Assembly (NCBI RefSeq): GCF_009362785.1
Contig: NZ_WHNQ01000010.1
Coordinates: 124,001-188,000 of the forward strand
DNA length: 64,000 nt
Reading direction: 5' to 3'
Source: Paraburkholderia atlantica
GTDB taxonomy: Bacteria; Pseudomonadota; Gammaproteobacteria; Burkholderiales; Burkholderiaceae
Part shown: in pieces, positions 52,365-60,233 of the stretch
How positions within the stretch are numbered: position 1 is the first letter of the stretch
How the letters are laid out: each line of letters begins with the position of its first letter
The notes under the pieces: model-generated
The model's database searches: none
What the model saw: only the letters and a program-made list of their open reading frames with translations
What the model was told of the DNA's origin: nothing
Made by a program: the position numbers and the translations under genes

Positions 52365-52535
52365 ATGGAAAAGTGGCTGGTAATACTGGGCCTCTGGGTG
52401 ATGTGCGCGGCCTGTGCGGTATTTTTTATTCGAGGCGCGACCAGAAGCTCGAATCGGCGCGAACAGGAGCGCAAACAGGCAAGCGTGGCCTCGCGTGGAT
52501 CGGCGGGCGATGCGCAAAACGTGCTCAACGACTGA
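52365..52535 (+). CDS. Small single-span membrane protein
   Basis: This 56-residue protein reads MEKWLVILGLWVMCAACAVF, then FIRGATRSSNRREQERK and a Ser/Gly/Asp tail. One hydrophobic helix (residues 4-22) is followed by a basic stretch, so the C-terminus should face the cytoplasm. GAGGG lies 9-10 nt upstream of the ATG. It is divergent from putA across 325 bp. Function is unknown; composition and ribosome site support a real gene. Confidence 0.65.
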   Translation: MEKWLVILGLWVMCAACAVFFIRGATRSSNRREQERKQASVASRGSAGDAQNVLND

Positions 52536-52639
52536 GATCAGGGGAGCCCGCGCGACGGTTCATGAAGCCGAATGCGCGCGGATGGGTGCGCTCGCGGCTG
52601 GGTTGGCGCCGAGCTTGGCGCCCGAAGATCGCTGACGGG

Positions 52640-52918
52640 TCAGCGCGGCCGGAGCGACGGCGCAACCGACTCGAACTGCGCACAGACATCGCCGGGTGAT
52701 ACCAGCTGGTCGTGCAGACGGCACAGCCTGCTATCGGCGACACTCGCGCCGAACCCCGAACTAAACGCGACAAGCCCCGGAATGCGCAGCTCGAGCGCGT
52801 CCCGTTCGCTCACGCGATGCCGGCATCCTGCACAGCACGGCGCGTCAGTTGCACCGCCCCCCTCTACGGCGCCTGTGTATGGGGCACCGCCGGCGCCACG
52901 ACCGATCGAAATCTTCAT
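52640..52918 (-). CDS. Small cysteine-containing protein downstream of the YeiH-type transporter
   Basis: This 92-residue protein starts five bases after the stop of the transporter gene. It has C28, C29, C32 and H34 in APCCAGCRHRVSERD, then C66 and H69 in DSRLCRLHDQLVSPGD, and C79, an arrangement that could bind a metal. The segment RIPGLVAFSSGFGASVADSRL is protein-like and I recall similar short proteins in Burkholderia genomes. An overlapping plus-strand frame lacks such features. Function is unknown. Confidence 0.62.
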   Translation of the reverse strand: MKISIGRGAGGAPYTGAVEGGGATDAPCCAGCRHRVSERDALELRIPGLVAFSSGFGASVADSRLCRLHDQLVSPGDVCAQFESVAPSLRPR

Positions 52919-52923
52919 GGGCG

Positions 52924-54354
52924 CTATCCGAGGCTGTTCCAGTACGACGCGAATACGTGCGCGGACAAGGCATAACCGATGCCGATATTGACCACCACGC
53001 CCGCCGTGAACGCGAGGAACGGTTTCAGACCGGTCGCGGCAAGCGAGCGGAAGCGCGTCGTCAGACCGATGCTCAGGAAGCAGAAGGTGAACGCCCACGT
53101 GCGCAGCACCGTGATCGGCGCGACGAACTCCGGCGTGACGACCTTGCGGTAATCGGCGAGCGAATAATGACTCGCGATCCACGTGACCAACGCCGACGCG
53201 ATCACGAAACCGAGCACGAACTTCGGGAAACGCGCCCAGATCTCACCGGCATTCGCGCGCGCGGTAACGCCGCTGTCCTGCGCTTCCCAGCGCGTCGTCG
53301 CGACGATTGCGAGCACGAACGCCCAGATGCCGATCCAGATGTCGCGGCCGACCACCTTCATCAGCGTGAACGCCTGCAACGACGCTTCCGGCGCGCCGGC
53401 GATCGCGCCGCCCGCGTGCCGCGCGAAATCGCCGTAGGCCTGGGCGGCGGCGATGCCCGCGGCGTCGGCGAATTCGGACGTGCCGATCCAGGCGCCGGCA
53501 ACCGCCGTCGACAGTCCTAGCGAGCGCGACACGAACGGCAGCACGAAGATCATCACAATCGCCCACAGCACGACCAGCGTGATCGCGACCGACGCCTGCT
53601 CGCGCTTCGCCCGTACCGCACCGGCAATCGCGATCGCCGCCGATACGCCGCACACCGCGCCGCCGACACCAAGCACGGCGGCGAAGCGCCGATCGAGCCC
53701 GAACGCGCGCGCAACGAAGAAAATTACGAAGAAGGTCACCAACGACACGATGCTCGCCTGCACGACCGCGACCGGCCCCGCCCACACGAGCAGTGTGAAC
53801 GGCAGCGTCGCGCCGAGCAGCACGATGCCGACCTTGATGTAAAACTCGACACGCAACCCGGCCCCGAGCCACTGCGGCAGCGTGAACAGGTTCGACACGA
53901 GCAGCCCGAGCGCGAGCGCGACGAGCGGCGGCTCGAGGTTGTACTTCGATGCGTCGACCCACGCGCCGAGCGTCAGAATCAGCGCGGAAGCGACGAACAC
54001 GACGACGAACGCGGCCAGAAACGCCCCGACACGCTGCCTCAGCAGAGCGACGCTCGCACCGAACAGCACGGCGAATGTCGCGAACAGCGCGAGGTAGTTG
54101 GGTAGATGTTTGCCGATGTCCTGCGCGGCCTGTGGCACGCTCGACCATTTGGCCGGCGCGACCGCTAGCCACTTGATGCTGCTGCCCGACGCAAACAACG
54201 CCCACGCAATCACGATCACGAGCAGGCCGACCCCGGCAGCGAGCCAGTCTTCGGTCAGCGAAAAGCCGCTGCCTCGTGTCGTTTGCGCGTCTTGTGTACC
54301 TTGCCGCTGACCCGGCGCGGTGCCCGCCGGCACGGTGTGATGGCTGTCGCTCAT
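52924..54354 (-). CDS. YeiH/UPF0324-type putative sulfate or anion exporter
   Basis: This 476-residue polytopic membrane protein has about 11-12 hydrophobic segments, for example WLAAGVGLLVIVIAWALFA and FYIKVGIVLLGATLPFTLLV. The GVGGAVCGVSAAIAIAGAVRAK and ADAAGIAAAQAYGD blocks are the conserved signatures of the YeiH (PSE) family. The N-terminal 35 residues are hydrophilic. ATG at 54354 is preferred; another ATG ten codons upstream is possible. The substrate is uncertain. It is followed at once by the cysteine-containing small protein. Confidence 0.85.
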   Translation of the reverse strand: MSDSHHTVPAGTAPGQRQGTQDAQTTRGSGFSLTEDWLAAGVGLLVIVIAWALFASGSSIKWLAVAPAKWSSVPQAAQDIGKHLPNYLALFATFAVLFGASVALLRQRVGAFLAAFVVVFVASALILTLGAWVDASKYNLEPPLVALALGLLVSNLFTLPQWLGAGLRVEFYIKVGIVLLGATLPFTLLVWAGPVAVVQASIVSLVTFFVIFFVARAFGLDRRFAAVLGVGGAVCGVSAAIAIAGAVRAKREQASVAITLVVLWAIVMIFVLPFVSRSLGLSTAVAGAWIGTSEFADAAGIAAAQAYGDFARHAGGAIAGAPEASLQAFTLMKVVGRDIWIGIWAFVLAIVATTRWEAQDSGVTARANAGEIWARFPKFVLGFVIASALVTWIASHYSLADYRKVVTPEFVAPITVLRTWAFTFCFLSIGLTTRFRSLAATGLKPFLAFTAGVVVNIGIGYALSAHVFASYWNSLG

Positions 54355-54522
54355 TGCAGATGCCCCGAGAAGGTTGGATGGCATCGGCGCGAAGTTATTG
54401 TCGTTTAGCCGCAAAATGCGCCGATTTGGCGAATATAGGCGAGCGCGATCGCAAAGCGAAACGACCATTCGCTCTATGGATATGACTCAAAGAAGTAAGG
54501 CCGGCGTAACCGGCCCGTGGCG

Positions 54523-56769
54523 TCAGATGTCGAGCGGATCGACCTCGAGATTCCAGCGCAGCACGCCCTTGACGGCGCGCAACAGGGGCTGCCACGCGCG
54601 CAGCGTAGCCTGCAGCGCCGCGCGCGACGCGCTTTCGATCAGCAGCTGCGCGCGATGCACGTGCATCACCTTGACGATAGTAAGCGGCACCGCGTCGTAG
54701 ACTGTGACGCGCTCGGCGGCCGGAATCTGCCCAAGCTCGGCGGCGGCCTGCTCCAGAAACGCGAGCGCCGCTTCGAGCGTGCGGCCTTCGGCGCGCAGCA
54801 GCGCCTGGTAGACGAACGGCGGCAGGTGCGCGTCGCGCCGCTCGGCGAGCGTGGCATTGGCGAAGCCGACGTAGTCGTGGCGACCCAGCGCGTGATACAG
54901 CGCGTGACGCGCATAGCGCGTCTGCACCAGCACTTCGCCCGGCAGACCGGCGCGGCCAGCGCGGCCGCTCACCTGCATCAGCTGCGCGAACAGGCGCTCG
55001 CTCGCGCGGAAATCGTGCGAAAACAGCGCGGTATCGGCATTCAGCACGCCAACCAGCGACACGCGCTGGAAGTCGTGCCCTTTCGCGATCATCTGCGTAC
55101 CGACCAGAATATCGACTTCGCCAGCGTGCACATCCGAGAACAACGCCTGCGCACTGCCCTTGCGGCGGGTGCTGTCGGCATCGATACGCAGCACGCGGGC
55201 GCCCGGCACCGCGCTAGCGAGCGTTTCCTCGACGCGCTGCGTGCCACGCCCCAGCGGTGCGATATCGACGTTGCCGCACTCCGGGCACGAACGCGGGATA
55301 CGAGACTCCCAGCCGCAGTGATGGCAGCGCAGCGCGCGCTCGGGCTTGTGCAGCACGACGTAGGCGCTGCAGCGCGGACAACCGGCCACCCAGCCGCACG
55401 CGTCGCAGGCGAGTTGCGGCGCGTAGCCACGACGGTTCAGGAACACGAGGCTCTGCTCACCGCGTTCGAGCCGCGCTTTCATCGCGGCGATCAACGGACC
55501 TGACAAGCCTTCGATCGACGCCCGCCCGCGCCGGCGCTCGTCTTCGAGATCGATCAGGCGCACGGTCGGCAGGGCGGCGTCGGCGACGGCCCGGCGCGAC
55601 AGCGTGAGCCGCTTGTAGCGGCCCTGATCGGCCTGCCACCAGCTCTCGAGCGATGGAGTCGCCGAGCCGAGCACGACCGGCACGCCGAGCTGCTTAGCCC
55701 GATAGATTGCGAGATCGCGCGCCGAATAGCGCAAGCCCTCCTGCTGCTTGTAGGCGGGATCATGCTCCTCGTCGACGACGATGATTTCCAGCCGAGGCAG
55801 CGACGCGAGCACCGCGAGCCGCGTGCCGAGCACGATGCGCGCGCGTCCGGTGTGCGCGGCGAACCAGTTGCAGGCGCGCTCGCCTTCGGCGAGGCCGCTA
55901 TGCAGCGTGACGATCGCGCTGGCGTCGAGCGCGGCGAAGCGGGCGCGGAACGCCGCCTCGAACTGCGGCGTCAGGTTGATTTCCGGCACCAGCACAAGCG
56001 CCTGCGCATCGGGCTTGGCCGCCAAAATCGCGGCCAGTGCGCGCAGGTACACCTCCGTCTTGCCGCTGCCCGTCACGCCGTGCAGCAGGAACGGCGCGAA
56101 GCCGTCGGCGTCGCGGATCGCTTCGACGGCACTCGCCTGCTCGTCGGTGAGAGTCGGCAGGACCGGCGCTGGCGCGCCCGGCAGTGAAGGCGCGGCGGGC
56201 ACGGCGGCGGCGTCGATCACTTCGAGCGTCACCCAGCCGGCGGTCTGCCATGTGTCGAGTGTCGCGAGCGCCTTCGGATGCAGCGCGCGCGCGTCAGCGG
56301 CGAGCAGGAAGTCGGCTTGCGCAAGTGCTTGCGCGAGCGCTCTGAGCGCCGTCGCGCGGGCCGGCAACGCGTCAGGCAAGGCCCTGCGGCCCTCGGCCGT
56401 CAACCGATAGCGCTCTTCCGGCGCGAACAGCCGCGCCCAGCGCGACGCGTCGCGCAGCGCCTGCGGCAGCGCGGGCAGCGCTACTTCCCCGAGACCGCGT
56501 TGATAATAGTCAGCGGCGAACGCGGCGAGCGCGAGCCAATGCGCTGATACCGGCGGACACGACGTGCAGACCTTGTCCACATCCCGCAGACGTTCGGCGG
56601 GCACGTCGCTGCGGGCGGCCACTTCGCAGACCAAACCCACCACGTGCCGCTTGCCGAACGGAACGCTGACGAGCGTGCCCACGACAGCCGCCAGGGATGT
56701 GCCGCAGCGGTAGTCAAACAGGGTCGGCAGCGGATGATCAAGCGCGACGCGGACGAACACTTCGTTCAC
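54523..56769 (-). CDS. priA: Primosomal protein N' (replication restart helicase PriA)
   Basis: This 748-residue protein has an N-terminal 3'-DNA-end binding domain (VALDHPLPTLFDYR). An SF2 helicase core follows, with Walker A in GVTGSGKTEVY and DEEH in VVDEEHDPAYKQQEGLRYSARD. The zinc-binding domain has eight cysteines: CDAC, CPRC, CHHC and CPEC. PriA reloads DnaB at collapsed forks. The 464 bp upstream contain a perfect DnaA box. Length fits the family. Confidence 0.96.
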   Translation of the reverse strand: MNEVFVRVALDHPLPTLFDYRCGTSLAAVVGTLVSVPFGKRHVVGLVCEVAARSDVPAERLRDVDKVCTSCPPVSAHWLALAAFAADYYQRGLGEVALPALPQALRDASRWARLFAPEERYRLTAEGRRALPDALPARATALRALAQALAQADFLLAADARALHPKALATLDTWQTAGWVTLEVIDAAAVPAAPSLPGAPAPVLPTLTDEQASAVEAIRDADGFAPFLLHGVTGSGKTEVYLRALAAILAAKPDAQALVLVPEINLTPQFEAAFRARFAALDASAIVTLHSGLAEGERACNWFAAHTGRARIVLGTRLAVLASLPRLEIIVVDEEHDPAYKQQEGLRYSARDLAIYRAKQLGVPVVLGSATPSLESWWQADQGRYKRLTLSRRAVADAALPTVRLIDLEDERRRGRASIEGLSGPLIAAMKARLERGEQSLVFLNRRGYAPQLACDACGWVAGCPRCSAYVVLHKPERALRCHHCGWESRIPRSCPECGNVDIAPLGRGTQRVEETLASAVPGARVLRIDADSTRRKGSAQALFSDVHAGEVDILVGTQMIAKGHDFQRVSLVGVLNADTALFSHDFRASERLFAQLMQVSGRAGRAGLPGEVLVQTRYARHALYHALGRHDYVGFANATLAERRDAHLPPFVYQALLRAEGRTLEAALAFLEQAAAELGQIPAAERVTVYDAVPLTIVKVMHVHRAQLLIESASRAALQATLRAWQPLLRAVKGVLRWNLEVDPLDI

Positions 56770-57233
56770 TCGGCGTGACTCTAAGGATGAGCCGGCACGA
56801 GGCCGAATCGCGGCGCGGAGTGGCTCGCCCGGGACCCAAAGCCGTCGAAGTTAAAGTAAAACCTTAATTTCACCGCTAAGTTTTGGATTCGACTGAACAA
56901 TTGCGCTCGCTCGCGGCCCTGTGGATAACTTTGTTGAGAACTTCGCCTCGATAGGCCGCAAACGGCGTGGCCACGGCCTTGTGTGGGATTCCGCACATTT
57001 CCTCCCGCTCCCCGCAAAGCCTTGCCCGACAAGGCTTAGATCAAATGCGCCGGGTATGTGCAAGGGTCGGGCCACGATCAAACCCTCTACTGCGCCGCAG
57101 CGTGCGAAGTGTGCATAAGTCAGCTCTTGACTTTCGTAAGACCACCATCTGACGGCCTCTTCGCGGAACTACGGTCCTTAGGCCCAGAGCCCAATTCGCT
57201 GCGACGCAACACGAAACGGTAACGATTACAGTC
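56770..57233. other. Intergenic region between hemE and priA with a DnaA box and a hairpin
   Basis: This 464-bp stretch has no supported gene. TGTGGATAA at 56920-56928 is the exact complement of the DnaA box TTATCCACA, about 150 bp upstream of priA. AAGCCTTG (57017-57024) and CAAGGCTT (57030-57037) form a perfect 8-bp hairpin that could end the hemE transcript, though its T tract is weak. The promoter of priA must lie here but no clear pair is seen. Confidence 0.55.
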
Positions 57234-58334
57234 TCACGCAGGCGTATGTGCGCCACTACGAATAGCGCGGCTGTGACGATGCACTTCGTCGACCAGCTCG
57301 GCAACATGCTCTGGCGGCGTGAACTGCGAAATCCCGTGACCCAGATTGAAAACGTGGCCGGGATGATTGCCGAAGCTGTCGAGCACCGCGCGCGCTTCCA
57401 TGCGGATCGCGGCGGGCGGTGCAAACAGCACCGACGGATCGATGTTGCCCTGGAGCGCCACCTTGTCACCGACACGCTCGCGCGCCTTGCCGAGGTTCAC
57501 GGTCCAGTCAAGGCCCACCGCGTCGACGCCGCTCGCGGCGATGTCGTCGAGCCACAGGCCGCCGCCCTTCGTGAAGGCGATCACGGGCACTTTTTCGCCG
57601 TCGTGCTCGCGCTTCAGCTGACTGACCACCTGCTCGATGTAGCGCAGCGAAAAGCGCTGATAGATGCCGTCGGCGAGTGCTCCGCCCCATGTGTCGAAAA
57701 TCATCACTGCTTGTGCGCCGGCTTCGATCTGCGCGTTCAGATAGGCGGCGACGGCGCGCGCGTTGATCTCGAGAATCCGCTGCAGCAGATCGGGACGAGC
57801 GTAGAGCATCGATTTGACCGTGCGAAAGTCCGCCGAGCCGCCGCCTTCGACCATGTAGCACGCGAGCGTCCAAGGGCTGCCTGAGAAGCCGATCAGAGGC
57901 ACGCGCTGGCGGCCTTGCGCGTCCTTGAGCGCCAAGCGGATTTCACGCACGGCGTCGGTCACGTAGCGCAGTGTCGCGTCGATATCCGGCACCGCGAGGC
58001 GCGCGACGTCGTCTTCGGTGCGCACCGGACGGGCAAATTTCGGCCCCTCGCCGTTGACGAACTCGAGACCAAGGCCCATCGCGTCGGGCACGGTCAGGAT
58101 GTCGGAGAACAGGATCGCGGCGTCGAGCGGATACCGATCGAGCGGCTGCAACGTGACTTCCGTCGCGAAAGCCGGATTCTTCGCGAGACCGAGGAAACTG
58201 CCCGCGCGGCCACGCGTGGCGTTGTATTCCGGCAGATAGCGGCCAGCTTGCCGCATCAGCCAGATCGGCGTGTAGTCGGTGGGCTGGCGCAGCAGCGCGC
58301 GCAGGAAAGTGTCGTTCAGGAGTTGATGGGCCAC
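57234..58334 (-). CDS. hemE: Uroporphyrinogen decarboxylase
   Basis: This 366-residue cytoplasmic enzyme converts uroporphyrinogen III to coproporphyrinogen III. The family start motif AHQLLNDTFLRALLRQPTDY is preceded by a GTG, taken as the start; the frame is open for 44 more codons but these are unlike the family. Signatures present are PIWLMRQAGRYLPEY, the catalytic aspartate in LFSDILTVPDAMGLGL and GFSGSPWTLACYMVEGGGS. GHGISQFTPPEHV closes the protein. The ribosome site is weak. Confidence 0.97.
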   Translation of the reverse strand: MAHQLLNDTFLRALLRQPTDYTPIWLMRQAGRYLPEYNATRGRAGSFLGLAKNPAFATEVTLQPLDRYPLDAAILFSDILTVPDAMGLGLEFVNGEGPKFARPVRTEDDVARLAVPDIDATLRYVTDAVREIRLALKDAQGRQRVPLIGFSGSPWTLACYMVEGGGSADFRTVKSMLYARPDLLQRILEINARAVAAYLNAQIEAGAQAVMIFDTWGGALADGIYQRFSLRYIEQVVSQLKREHDGEKVPVIAFTKGGGLWLDDIAASGVDAVGLDWTVNLGKARERVGDKVALQGNIDPSVLFAPPAAIRMEARAVLDSFGNHPGHVFNLGHGISQFTPPEHVAELVDEVHRHSRAIRSGAHTPA

Positions 58335-58628
58335 GTTGCGTGCGACTGGAGAGCTGAGGGCAAAGGAGCATTTTACCGGAGGCGGCTGCGGACATCGCGC
58401 ATCGCGGGGTGATCGATGTTGCGACGGCGCGTCGTGGAAAGCGGGCGGGGTGCGGCTAGGGCGCACCTCTGTCGGCTACCGGCCGACACTGCGTGCACGG
58501 CTTCGTGGTCGCTGTCTTCCGCTGCCCGCGTCGCCCTGGTTGAATGGCCGATGTTCAAGCCCTCGCTGCCAAGCTACTATCCGACAGCTTTACCGATGAA
58601 TTACACACTACACACCACAGGAGACTCG

Positions 58629-59420
58629 ATGAAGAAGGCAGCACTCGCAATGCTCGGCGCGCTCGCCGGCGTCCTGATGCATGTCGGCGTGGCGAACGCG
58701 CAAAGCGCCGCGGCCGCGCCGTCCAGGCTCGACGACATCGTCAGCCGCGGCACGATACGCGCCTGCACTACCGGCGACTACAAGCCGTACTCGTTTTACA
58801 AAGGCGATGGCCAGTTCGAGGGCATCGATATCGACATGGCTGAGTCGCTCGCGAAGTCGCTCGGCGTGAAGGTCGAATTCGTCAAGACGTCGTGGTCGAA
58901 CCTGATGAACGACTTCGTCGCGAAGTGCGACATCGGCATCGGCGGTGTGTCGCCAACGCTCGAGCGCCAAAAGCATGCGTTCTTCACTCAGGCTTACATG
59001 ATCGACGGCAAGACGCCGATCGTCCGTTGCGACGACGTCAACAAATATCAGACGGTCGCGCAGATCGATCAACCGTCCACGCGAGTGATCGTCAATCCCG
59101 GTGGCACAAACGAGAAGTTCGCGAAGCAATACTTCACGCACGCGAACGTGACCGTTTATCCGGACAACGTGACGATCTTCAAGCAAATCCTCGCGGGCAA
59201 GGCGGATGTGATGGTGACGGATGCGTCGGAAACGCTGCTGCAGCAGAAGCTCAATCCCGGCCTATGCTCCGTGCATCCGGACAAGCCGTTCCAGTACGGC
59301 GAAAAGGCGTGGCTCGTGCCGCGGGGCGACGTCGCGTTCCAGCAATACGTCGATCAGTGGCTGCACCTCGCTCGGGCGACCGGCGAGTATCAGGCTATTT
59401 CGGACAAGTGGCTGAAGTAA
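58629..59420 (+). CDS. pheC: Periplasmic cyclohexadienyl dehydratase
   Basis: This 263-residue protein has a signal peptide (MKKAALAMLGALAGVLMHVGVANAQ) and the type-II periplasmic binding fold. TTGDYKPYSFYKG, TSWSNLMNDF, NPGGTNEKFAKQYF and HPDKPFQYGEKAWLVPRGD match P. aeruginosa PheC nearly block for block. PheC turns prephenate or arogenate into phenylpyruvate or phenylalanine in the periplasm. The family also resembles amino acid binding proteins, which remains the alternative. GGAG precedes the ATG. It is divergent from hemE across 294 bp. Confidence 0.87.
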   Translation: MKKAALAMLGALAGVLMHVGVANAQSAAAAPSRLDDIVSRGTIRACTTGDYKPYSFYKGDGQFEGIDIDMAESLAKSLGVKVEFVKTSWSNLMNDFVAKCDIGIGGVSPTLERQKHAFFTQAYMIDGKTPIVRCDDVNKYQTVAQIDQPSTRVIVNPGGTNEKFAKQYFTHANVTVYPDNVTIFKQILAGKADVMVTDASETLLQQKLNPGLCSVHPDKPFQYGEKAWLVPRGDVAFQQYVDQWLHLARATGEYQAISDKWLK

Positions 59421-59851
59421 GCCGACCGTGTCCATGCCAGGCCGTCCAACTGATTGCGGCATGGGCGGCCTGTGCAAGCCTGACGGCTGCGTGTCGGCGA
59501 GGATGTAACCAAGAGCGACGTCGTCGGGCCGTAATAACTTTCGGATCAGCTCTCCGAGGAAGCGTTGCGCCCCTTTTTAACAACCAGCACAAGCGGATTC
59601 GCATTGCTGCATCGCCGATTAACTTCTCGCCGGAGTGCGAGGTATTTCGGGGCAGAGTCGGAGTGCTTGTTATACATGAAGTGCGTCCCTCAAAAAGCTG
59701 CAGACGCAACTATTTCACGCTAATAAGTGACCTCATTCCTACCGCAATATGCGTCATGAATGGCATCAATCATGCATATTAAATTGCGGCGTAGTCATCG
59801 GTAAAAACTACGTTTCATATGCTTTATTTTGGCAATAAATCCCGCAACGCC

Positions 59852-60016
59852 TTATCTGGCGGGCGTTACAACCTGAAACACTTTGTTACCGCCTTCGTAG
59901 GTTAATTCGCCCACAATGCCCTCAACGGTTTCAACACGGATGTGGCTGTGTGCGTGGTGTGAGCGGATACGATGCACTTGCCGGTCGGCGCTTGCCGAAG
60001 CCCTGTGAAGGGGCAT
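59852..60016 (-). CDS. Possible short frame ending in a protein-like segment
   Basis: This 54-codon frame ends with HSHIRVETVEGIVGELTYEG then GNKVFQVVTPAR. Its final 30 codons read like a real beta-strand segment rather than random sequence. It lacks a good ribosome site of its own and overlaps the frame at 59931-60068 in another phase, so it could be the second half of a frameshifted or recoded gene. Confidence 0.25.
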   Translation of the reverse strand: MPLHRASASADRQVHRIRSHHAHSHIRVETVEGIVGELTYEGGNKVFQVVTPAR

Positions 60017-60068
60017 CCCTGCTGGGGCCGTAATCGACGCAGGGTCGTCGGCGTAACCGTCCCATCAT
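59931..60068 (-). CDS. Possible short basic peptide gene with strong ribosome site
   Basis: This 45-codon frame starts with a double ATG preceded by AGGAG (60077-60073). The peptide MMGRLRRRPCVDYGPSRDAP continues SQGFGKRRP and ends PHPC. It is basic and Pro/Arg-rich with no known motif. The ribosome site is the main support. The same strand carries a hairpin just upstream (60106-60131). It could be a leader peptide or a phage-type remnant. Confidence 0.3.
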   Translation of the reverse strand: MMGRLRRRPCVDYGPSRDAPSQGFGKRRPASASYPLTPRTQPHPC

Positions 60069-60105
60069 TGGTCTCCTCGCGCTAACCCCGTAGCGTGTGG
60101 TTTTT

Positions 60106-60131
60106 AGCGGGCTCCAGGCCCGCTTTTTTTT
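60106..60131 (+). terminator. Strong orphan terminator on the plus strand
   Basis: AGCGGGC (60106-60112), TCCAG loop, GCCCGCT (60118-60124), then eight T. The nearest plus-strand gene, pheC, ends 690 bp upstream. Confidence 0.88.
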
Positions 60132-60233
60132 CGTCTGCTCAAACGTTTGCGCGCGACGAATCCTCGGCGCGCAACTCCAGTTCGGCCCTCTTCCTATTGC
60201 TCATCCTTGCCTGCGCAGCGCTCCGCGGCAGCG

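Larger units (their letters stand above)
59421..60233. other. Atypical AT-rich stretch with possible small RNA or phage remnant
   Basis: This 813-bp region lies between pheC and the acyl-CoA synthetase gene. The part from about 59480 to 59910 is much more AT-rich than the surrounding sequence. A strong plus-strand terminator at 60106-60131 has no plus-strand gene within 690 bp upstream. That suggests an unannotated transcript, and the 59960-60060 part is rich in short GC hairpins. On the minus strand two overlapping short frames exist, one with an excellent ribosome site. No IS or integrase gene is seen. Confidence 0.55.

Noticed and set aside
50264..52699. 811-codon plus-strand open frame opposite putA
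   Set aside because: Antisense shadow of putA; it only reaches beyond putA because the upstream region happens to lack stops.
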